Below, piece by piece: positions 55,730 through 64,000 of a stretch of DNA of 64,000 nucleotides. The notes below the pieces were generated by a model. It worked only from the letters and a program-made list of their open reading frames with translations. It had not been told where the DNA came from and did not search any database. Within the stretch, counting starts at the first letter, position 1. Each line of letters opens with the position of its first letter. The translations under genes were made by a program, and so were the position numbers. The stretch covers positions 60,471,330 to 60,535,329 of the forward strand of contig CM058232.1 in NCBI GenBank assembly GCA_030180135.1, read 5' to 3'. This stretch comes from Orychophragmus violaceus (Eukaryota > Streptophyta > Magnoliopsida > Brassicales > Brassicaceae).

Positions 55730-56749
55730 CTACGGCTGAGGCAGCATCCCAAGCTCCTTCCAGACACGCAGTTTCACTTGCCCTTCCTTCAACGTTCTAC
55801 TGTTGCTCAGGCTCTGCATATTATAACAAATATCAGTGCCACAACCAGTATCCAATACCTTTAAGGTATAACTTGAAGTAATAACATGAATACCTGAGGA
55901 AGTAGTCTCATACATCGACTTCAACTCCTCATAATCTTCCATGAATTTAATGCAATCTCTTTTCCAATGCCCAGTCTCATTACAGTAGCAACACTTACCA
56001 ACGTAAGAGGTATCTGACTCGGGCTCAGAAGACACACGCTTGCCATGATTCAAAATCTGGGCAACTTTGTCTTCACCCTTGTCAGCATTAGGTTTAGTAA
56101 ACCTACCCTTCTCATTCATGAGATTGTACAGGGTACTCTTCACGTTTGGCTCAACTGTCTTGAGCATATCATGCAGTTCAGTCAACGTCTTCGTTAAGCC
56201 TTTCTTGATATAGTCCCTTACGAACTTATCATAGCTTGACGGCAGTGACTGCAGAATGATATCAGTTGCCAATTCTTGGCTAACTGGATAATCCAGTTTC
56301 CTCAGGTTATCAATGTAACCCATCATTTTACTGATATGAGGACTTACTGGATGATCCATCGGTAGCTTGCAGCTAGTGAGAGATTTAACCAACTGGTATC
56401 TCTCCACTCTTACCTGCTCCTGAAATTTCAATTTCAGGCTGCTGATCATCTCTATTGGCGACTCCATGTTCTCATATTGCTTCCGCAAATCTGATTCCAT
56501 GGTAGCCAATATCAGACCACGCACATCTACCGCATCATTATAATGCTTATTCCAAGCATTATATACTGCATGACTGGCTTTGGATCCGATCCTCTCGGGG
56601 AGAGCTTTCTCAAGGACATAGTCCTTTCTCTCATGTCTGAGGACTAGCCTCAGGTTCCGTGACCAATTCAAGAAATTTGATCCGTTCAGTTTGTCCATCT
56701 CAAGGACAGACCGGATCGAGAAAGTGTTTTGATTGTTTGTGCTTGTCAT
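55730..56749 (-). pseudogene. Copia Gag and truncated protease, minus strand
   Basis: A 339-aa frame: MTSTNNQNTFSIRSVLEMDKL, Gag core (NWSRNLRLVL, DIILQSLPSSYDKFV), CCHC knuckle CCYCNETGHWKRDC, then a protease start (VLDTGCGTDIC, with the D-T-G present) and a frame loss soon after. Gag alone looks intact and could still make particles. The ATG is supported by alignment with the intact copia and by a 3' splice-site-like AAATTTCAG just upstream (56752-56760). Confidence 0.85.
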
Positions 56750-58126
56750 AGCTGAAATTTAGAGATAAATAGAGTTTTAGTTATTAAGTTCATAAAAGAG
56801 TAATCTTAACAACTTATAAGAAAACTCGCATTGCATTCAAAATTTCTTTGTTTAACCTCATAAGAATGAAATGATTCCGAGACCCATGTTCAGCTAAATC
56901 CAAAGTGGGCCACTGGCCGTCACCCGGAATTAGCTTTACTTGGTAAGCATACACACAGCTAGTTATAACCAATAACTCTCGGTTGTGAATTGGACCCGAG
57001 GCCCAAATTCACCAGATGTCTCAAGGCCCGGGACTCCTGATGGCCCAGTCAAGGAAACCAATCTCTTACAGCCAAATAATCACTGAAATCTGGGACTCCC
57101 AATGAAATCAGTGACTATATACTACTTTACTTACGCGAAAACAGACACCTCACACTGTAAGCCATGTCTGTAATCAAATAAGCGTTAAGTAGCTGACAAG
57201 ATTGGAAAGACATCCAAGCTTGATATTGTTTTTGAGGATTTTAAGTTTTATTTCCAAAAATAGAAGATTACTATTTTGGGAAACTTTCTTATTTTAGAAA
57301 CTTTCTAAATTTAGTAACTTATTAAAGTTTTCGGTTGGGTCACAAATTATAGGCCCAATTCTTGGCCCGAGACCACAGAATTCCAATTGGCCCAATAATT
57401 TGACATAACCGATCCGGTTTATTAATTCTGGTCCAAGACCAAATTAACTATCAAAACCATCAGTTATTTACTAAACCAGACCAGCTCTAAATTATTTGGT
57501 CCAACCAAATCAAACTAGACCAGCCTTCGGTTTAGGTTAAAATTTAATTTTATGAATTTCAATCCGGTTTAACCAGAAATAAAATTATTTCCAGCAAACC
57601 GCGATTTGGGTTAACCGCTTGAACCACCAATTAAATTGGATCGGTTCAGTTAAGTCCAAAACCGGGAAGAAACACCTTGTGTTTTAGCCAATTTTGACCT
57701 AACTTGCGGTTCTGGCTAAAGTAGACAATGAACCACAATCGGATTGATCGGTTCATTGTCTCGGTTTAGGGAAAGATGAACCACGAAGCTCGGCTGAATC
57801 GATTGGCTACTCGCGGATCATCTGCATCGCCTTCGTATCGATCGATATGAGTCTTTCATGTCGATCGATACTAGCGAGTATCAGCTCGGGTCAATCGGGT
57901 CATCAGGACCGCGAGATGTCAATCGGATCGATCGATATCGACCGATACCTCGCTCCCTCGTCGATCGACACGGGCGACCAGATCGCACACCAATGGCTTT
58001 CAATCGGATTGATGCGATCTAATTCTTAGGTTTTCATGTTTTTTTGATCAAATTTCTCAACCAAATTCGATTTTAAACAGTAAGAACAACCTAAATCAGA
58101 TTCATAAAGCAAAAACCAATAACCAG
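56750..58126 (-). other. Untranslated leader of second copia
   Basis: 1.4 kb without coding content between PBS and gag. It is related to the leader of the intact copia (AACCGGTTTA-rich text, GGGCCATCAGGAGTCCCGGG segment). A CGATCGAT-rich patch lies at 57830-57975, at the same relative place as the GC island of the other element. Confidence 0.7.
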
Positions 58127-58138
58127 GCTCTGATACCA
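58127..58138 (-). other. Primer-binding site of second copia
   Basis: Minus-strand TGGTATCAGAGC (plus GCTCTGATACCA), tRNA-iMet complement, beside the LTR at 58140. Confidence 0.93.
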
Positions 58139-58139
58139 C

Positions 58140-58829
58140 TGTAGGATTATATGTGTGTTCATGGTTCAATTAACAGATTGCAACCTAGCACATATAACTC
58201 AGATCTAGGTTCTTGCAGAACGAATCACAAAACCAAACCTGATCATTACCTTTCAGATTGCAGCGGATTGATGGATGGTAATGATGAGATCAGCTAGAAC
58301 AGATCAGATGCCTGTTCCTCCTTCAGTATCCACACTCTTACAAGCCGGGATGGTTGCTAGACCAAAGCAATGGATTGATCAGAGAGAGAAGAGAGACGGC
58401 TCAGGTTTTAGGTCGCAGACTGTTAGAGTCGAAATTATAAGACGACTCATATAAATATCGACTCTGTCATAAACCTAAACCGATGTCTCGGTTTCGCAAC
58501 TGTGTCGACCGACACATACACTTGTGTCGATCGACACAAGTCATTTGTCTCGATATGGGCCCAAGTGATTAAACTAACGGCCCAACTCTCTGCACAAATA
58601 CAGTAAATGCCTTGCATCTTACCGTATTCATTCCATGTTAACTTTCCCGTTAGCTATGGTGTGTGACCCTTTGGGATCATACAATACTGGTAATAAGTCC
58701 TAAACTTATAGATCAAGAGCGGACTCTAGCAAGTCATCATGATCACCCAGTATTTATGACTTATGTCTGATCTCGACATTTATCATACTTTCTAGAGATA
58801 GTACGGTAGATTTCAGGACATTCCCAACA
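58140..58829 (-). repeat. 5' LTR of second copia
   Basis: Differs from 51782-52471 at three positions that I can see. Palindromes at 58502-58515 and 58524-58537. Confidence 0.95.
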
Positions 58830-58834
58830 ATTTT

Positions 58835-60840
58835 AACGTTAAAGTTAACCAAGAATGTACCGGTGATCATTCATGAGCAGAAAAGGAGAGAAGCGAAGTA
58901 CATTGGTGACTTTGGGGACACGTACCAAAAACCGAAACAAAAACGGGTTTAACTTCATAAACTTTCAACCTAGTGTTGAAGCTCATTTTCTAGAAAAGAT
59001 CATGTGGATATGACCCCTAAAGAGATGAACCTAGAATCTATGATGCATCAACTTATGGAGAATCAACAACATGTGGACCATAAGCAAAATACCAAAGACA
59101 TTTAAAATCTCGGCTTCAAAGTTGATAGCATGTATGATCACTCAACAAGAACAATGAGGGTCTGTATGAAAAGTTCACTGAAATCTCTACTCATGTAAAG
59201 ATGCTTATAAACATTCAATTTGGAGGAGTGAAGATATAATCTGGGAATCTTCCAGCAAAAACTGAGAATAATCCAAAAGGACGTTCTAATGTCATAGTAG
59301 CTGATGGTAATAAGGAGGCCACAAACCGGAATGGGATGAAGGAATACCCAAAGCGCCACACCGAAGGAAACTTCAAAAGATAGACGATCCAATGAAGTTT
59401 ATTTTCCTTTGCGCAATTGAAGGTGTATACTTTCCTGACTCTCTATGTGTCACATGAGCTAATTTGGTCTAATAACATTGCAAAGAAGATCAGAATCAAT
59501 GGTATCATGCCTTCTCAAATTTCTCTTAAATTTCAAACAACTCAAGCACAACTTCATATGGTTTTATAAAAGATCTCAAGGTGGAAGTAGAGGTTGTCTT
59601 GTGTCTATTGATTTTCACATTCTTGAGATGGGGAAGGATCCCCAACGCAAATAATACTTGGAAGTTCATTCATTGAAACCGTGGGAGAAGTTATAGATTT
59701 TCGTAACAACGGGTTTGTTTCTCGAAAATGAAAAAGAGAATCTTCTATCATGTTTTATCTAGTGGTGTAATCTCTTATTGTGCAATAATCTACAATGAAG
59801 GAAAGATGATTCTGGAACCTGGATATGACAAAGGAAGGTCCCAACCCGTTTGTGTAAAATCCACTTTAATTACACTTAAGTTATCAAACCGACGGAAGGA
59901 TGGTGATGCTAAGGAAGTAATCTCTCTTGAGACACATCCAAAACCACCTCCAAATTAACCACCACGTTCTGATAATCATTGCTTTAGGTACATTGTAAAT
60001 TACCTAGAATCAGAGGTTAAACAACAAAATTTCTTTGGTTATAGGATGAAAAAGTTCCTGCGTAATGTTAGAAGATACATATGGGTCTTTTACAGGTTTG
60101 CACACGTTTGGATACATTCTGGAGATATTGGAGCTTTTTGGGACATTTTGGAGTTGAAGTCTGAGATGATCAAAGTCACCATCGACCTTGGGATTGAGCG
60201 TAGACCGATGCAACCTTGCGTCGGTCGACACAGCATGCCAATCATGATTTTACGCCAAGTCATGAAGACTTTTGAAGAATTACAAGATGGCTCAGAAGTT
60301 TTACTATTTACAGAAGAGATCCAAAACGTGAATTAGTCTTTTAATTAGGTTTTTAGAGTTTTTTCATGATTCATACTTTACTTTGAGTTTTGAGAGAGAT
60401 TAGAGCTTGGGGCTGATATGATACTCTGAACTACTTTATAGAGAATATTTCAAACTCCTTTTCTTAATTCTCCTATTATTTATATGATATCTATTTCATA
60501 TGTGTCTTTTGTTTCATTCGATATGTCTAAGTAGTTCTCTAGTTAGGTTTAGGGATTCTAGTTAGGTTTAGGGATTCTCGTTAGGGATTTCATGAAATAT
60601 TAGATTGATTTATCTATTAGGATTCATAACCTGATTAGTTCTTCACCTAAAGTTGTTCTTAAGGCTAGTTCACGATTGATTACCTAGAATTTAGATCAAA
60701 GGTTTATAAGTTGACACAAAAGTGTAATTTATAATCTGAAAAAAACTTACGGTGAGCAAATTAGATAATTGCAAAGAAATTTGGATTAGATAATTTGTAA
60801 ACAAATCGAGAGTTAATTGCACCTACTATATCATTTTTGG
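58835..60840 (+). mobile_element. Athila-like remnant: gag, protease and LTR-like parts
   Basis: Heavily decayed. Around 59130-59220 the text encodes NNEGLYEKFTEISTHVKML, matching the coiled-coil end of the Athila gag at about 32940-33010. Around 59650-59730 it encodes LGSSFIETVGEVIDFRNNGFVS, matching the protease end (LLDRSFLATAGSVIDLRRG). From about 60045 to 60840 the sequence resembles the Athila LTR (TTTGCACACGTTTGGA, GAGATATTGGAGC, then GGGATTCTCGTTAGGGATTTCATG) and has one GCGTCGGTCGACAC palindrome (60218-60231). An older, diverged family member than the element at 30038-35871. Confidence 0.68.
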
Positions 60841-61120
60841 AAAGTAATAGCAAAGATGTATCTTTCAAAATCTTGTTTCAATTATGTATCTTTTTTGTCT
60901 TTTACTAAGTTAAAATGTCTATTTTACCCTCCCTTTTACAGTCAATTTACCAATCTAATTACTTAGTTCATCTAACTATTTACTCTTATTAGTTATTCAT
61001 TTGCTTCTAAATTAGTTTGTTGTGAACTAGTTTTAACTTAACTAAGTAATTCATACACATTGTACAATATGAATATATGTCGGACCTGTTTAGAATTTTT
61101 GATATACTTGCTCCCAACTC
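60841..61120. other. AT-rich spacer upstream of mudrA-D
   Basis: Short AT-rich sequence with no gene; it may contain the promoter and left part of the Mutator element whose transposase starts at 61121. Confidence 0.4.
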
Positions 61121-64000
61121 ATGGATACCGAAGCTTATCCAGACGAAAATATGAATTGTGTTGTGGTTTTTGGCTCTTGGCTCGTCACCGGCGACGGAGA
61201 ATGGAAATTCATCGTGGACATAGAAAGGGTCTCTCGGGTCGTCCCAATGAAGATGAGCATGAAGATGAAGGAGGTCGTCGCCGCTGTTATGGCCGAGTTT
61301 GGTTTGGAATGTGCTTCGAAGTTAAAGCTCAGTTACACGCCTTCTCTTACCTTGTCCTCTGTTTGCAATGACAGCTCGCCGCCTATCATCGTCACAACAG
61401 ATTTCGGGCTTTCCTGTTTTCTAGATATTCTGTCATCTGACCGGTCAACGAAGCTATTTTTGTCACTGGGTAAAATAGTTAGGAAAGAAGGCGACTCTGT
61501 AAAGAAAAAGGCTTCCAAGTTAGTTCACCGAGTGGGGTCCATAACTCCTAGGAGACTATTTGGTGATGCAACTCCCTCTGGTAGCAGAGACTCTCCTGTC
61601 ATGCTCGACGATGACACTGTTGAAGCGCTTGACTTGATGTTTCGTTCATGTTCACCTCCAGTCAAACGTTCTGATGGATTAATAGTTCCATGTGTAAGGC
61701 CATTCGTTAAACAAGAATTTGTTGATAAGGTTTCAAATTCTCGAAACCATTCACAGGTTCAATGTGGTAAGGCATTCCTTGTTTTCTGATAACTTCGATC
61801 CCGATAAAAATCCCATATAACAACTTTATTTGTCTTTGGTTTCAGAGTATCCATCCAACGCTGATTTAACGGACAGAAGTGAGAAACGTTTGGCAAACAA
61901 CAAGCCACCATTCAGCTTTGAATTATTGGACAGCGATAGTCAAGAAGATGGCCTCCCCAACGAGAATATAATAACAAAAGCGCTACCAAACATTCCACCT
62001 AGCGACGATTTAGTGGATATAGAAGTTAATTACGTTTCTTGTATGAAAGAGAATGTCTCCAATGACTGCGGGAGAAATAAAATAACGCTCCCCAACCCCC
62101 CAAATCCCACTTCATTAGTGGATAGTTTTGTTGAGCACGCTCCAGACAAGAGGGCCCCATTCAGTTTCAATTTGTTAGATAGCCAAGAAGATGTATCCAC
62201 CGATATCGCAACTGTTAATCACCCGGTGCCTGACCATGCTGATATGGCAGTAGGAGGTGAAGAAGATAACTGTACGCCTGATAGTGATGAGAATGGATCG
62301 TCAGACGAGGTACCAGTGGATGTTGGCAATGTGGATCGTGAGTTTTGGTCCAACCTCATCGATGATGAGTATGGAGGCTCCAACGCCCTGGATGTGATGT
62401 CTGAAATCCCCGTTGGAGTAGGTAATACATCGAAACGTAAGGCTGTTGAATCCCGTCCTGTACAGCAAGAATACGTGTTTAGGTGGCGCGGTACTGAATC
62501 TGGTGGCACCTCATACCCTACCAACGAAGAACCAGCTGATATCCCGCCATTGGTGGATGACAACACTTATCAACGAGATCCCGTCCCTGACTTAGATTTA
62601 GACTCAATGGGTGATGATCTTTACAAGGGTAAACTATTCAAGAGAAAAGACGATTGTTTGGTATGGTTAGCAATCCATGCCATAAGGAACAAGTTTCATT
62701 ACTTAAAACCTGTGTTCACTCTTCACAAGGTTGTTATCCATTGCCCGGATAAGAGTTGCAACTGGCGTGTTATGGTTCATGAGTCGAAGGACACAGGCTT
62801 TTGGGAGGTACGCAAGGCAGAGTTACATCACTCTTGTTGTACTGATACTAGGAATAAGTACCGGAAACTTGGGACGACAAAGGTCATTGCCACTGTTTTC
62901 AAAGATAAATATTCAGATCCCGCATCTGGTCCGAAACCAACTGGACTCAAAGCCTTATTGATGAAGGAGCTGCGTATCGATACATCTTATAACAAGTGTT
63001 GGCGCGCACGGTCGAAGGCACTCACGATGCTCCGAGGTACAGATGATGGATCGTATAGGAAGTTGCCGGAGTTTTTACATATGCTAAAACTCGCTAACCC
63101 TGGCATGATTGCTGATCTCGAAACCGAGGTAGACGCATTAGGCTGCGAGCGGTTCCTCTATATGTTCTTAGCATTTGGCGCATCCATAAAAGGTTTTGCG
63201 AAGGTTCGCAGAATGATTATAGTGGATGGTACACATTTGAGTGGTAGATACGGGGGGGGTTCTGCTTACTGCAAGTGGACAGGATGCAAATTTCCAAGTC
63301 TTTCCACTGGCGTTCTGTATCGTGGACAAAGAGAATGAGGAGTCCTAGACGTATTTCTTTTTCAAGTTTGAAAAGATTATTGCTGACAGCCCCACATTAA
63401 CCTTTATCTCTGACAGATGCCAGTCAATATACAAAGCAAAAGGTAGGACTTTCCCGCGATCTCACCATGGAGCATGTCTTGAGCACGTCCAAAGGAATGT
63501 TAAAGCAAGGTTTAAATCTGCAGGGCTCGCGCAACTGGTCAAGTTGGCTGGGAATTCATACAGGATTGGTACCTACCGCGAAACATACAATCGTATACGC
63601 AACAACAATGCAGAATGCGCAAAGTATCTTGACAATATAGGCGTTGGACACTGGGCCAGAGCATATTTCAAAGGTGAACGTTACAATCTTATGACAAGCA
63701 ATATAGCCGAGACATTAAACAAATCACTACTTGATGGTAGGAGCGAACCTATTGTAGATCTTGTCAAGTGTATACGGTCTATGTTGACTAGGTGGTTCAG
63801 TTGTAGACGAAAGAAATCAGCGGCACACAAACCTGAAGTTTCTATCGAGGTTGATAAGCTAATGGATGAACATATGCAGTCAGTCCACGGTTCTAAGATA
63901 GCTAGTGTTACGAACTGGAATTTCGAAATTGTCGGCCAGTTTGGGGGGGAATCGTTTCATGTTCTTCTGGAGGACAAGCGATGCACATGCAGGTTATTTG
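61121..64000 (+). pseudogene. MuDR-type transposase of a different lineage, cut by window end
   Basis: Exon 1 61121-61766 (MDTEAYPDENMNCVVVFGSW), donor GTAAGG, acceptor TTTCAG, exon 2 from 61846; phase is preserved across the intron. Order: N-terminal domain, long acidic linker with two copies of a PFSFxLLDSQED motif, zinc-binding MuDR region (HCPDKSCNWRVMVHESKDTG with ELHHSCC), DDE core (D in IIVDGTHLSG, D in TFISDRCQ, E in SNIAETLNKS, with HHGACLEHVQRN between), and the start of a SWIM finger (CTCRLF) at the window edge. A frameshift in the G8 run (63252-63259) and TAG at 63346-63348, where Trp is expected (EES-W-TYFF), disable it. Few other lesions, so inactivation is recent or partly a sequencing matter. 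Confidence 0.85.

Larger units (their letters stand above)
51782..58829 (-). mobile_element. Ty1/copia element with decayed pol, minus strand
   Basis: 7048 bp on the minus strand: 690-bp LTRs at 51782-52471 and 58140-58829 with TG...CA ends, ATTTT TSD and iMet PBS. I count three differences between the LTRs. Gag starts at 56749 and aligns with that of the intact copia at 11330, so the two are related families. Pol is reduced to scattered fragments with stops and shifts. Good LTRs around bad pol suggest it moved recently using another element's enzymes. Confidence 0.92.

Overview
This window is plant nuclear DNA, almost certainly from a Brassicaceae relative of Arabidopsis, and reads as gene-poor, nested-transposon heterochromatin of pericentromeric type. 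The reasons are Athila-type gypsy sequence with a tRNA-Asp primer site, three VANDAL-like Mutator elements carrying DUF1985 genes, copia elements with tRNA-iMet primer sites, GT-AG introns, and long AT-rich spacers. I recognise no intact ordinary host gene. One unidentified minus-strand gene fragment lies at 393-674.

Layout. (1) 832-7218: VANDAL-like copy A, with a DUF1985 pseudogene on + converging on a mudrA pseudogene on -; its GRF-zinc-finger gene has been deleted. (2) About 7500-28900: VANDAL-like copy B, split by three later LTR insertions, each with a perfect 5-bp target duplication: an intact copia (9039-16793, CTACG) inside the DUF1985 gene, a defective gypsy (18894-23450, GAGGG) upstream of the GRF gene, and a TRIM-like miniature retroelement (25439-27083, ACACA) inside mudrA. 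(3) 28901-30037: unexplained T-poor sequence. (4) 30038-35871: internally deleted Athila-like element with gag and protease only. (5) 35872-50478: VANDAL-like copy C, split by a 9.1-kb non-coding large-LTR element (39305-48415, GTGGT). It keeps an apparently intact GRF-zinc-finger gene but has lost most of mudrA. (6) 50991-51730: LINE 3' fragment. (7) 51782-58829: minus-strand copia with decayed pol between nearly identical LTRs (TSD ATTTT). (8) 58835-60840: Athila remnant. (9) 61121-64000: a second mudrA lineage, running off the window, with a G-run frameshift and a nonsense codon.

How the parts relate. Read together, copies A-C give a three-gene mobile element: a mudrA/vanA-type DDE transposase with SWIM finger, a DUF1985 protein (the domain I associate with VANC anti-silencing factors), and a small GRF-zinc-finger/coiled-coil protein. 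The introns of all three genes and the spacers are filled with short degenerate arrays around ACTAGT and TAGTTTTAC, which are good candidates for binding sites of the element's own DUF1985 protein.

Two further signals stand out. Paired GTGTCGRYCGACAC palindromes, 21-23 nt apart, recur in unrelated gypsy and copia elements, even inside coding sequence. A row of hairpins with covarying stems lies in the 3.2-3.3 kb LTRs of the element at 39305-48415. The only complete retroelement polyprotein is the 1325-aa copia ORF at 11330-15307, between LTRs that read as identical.
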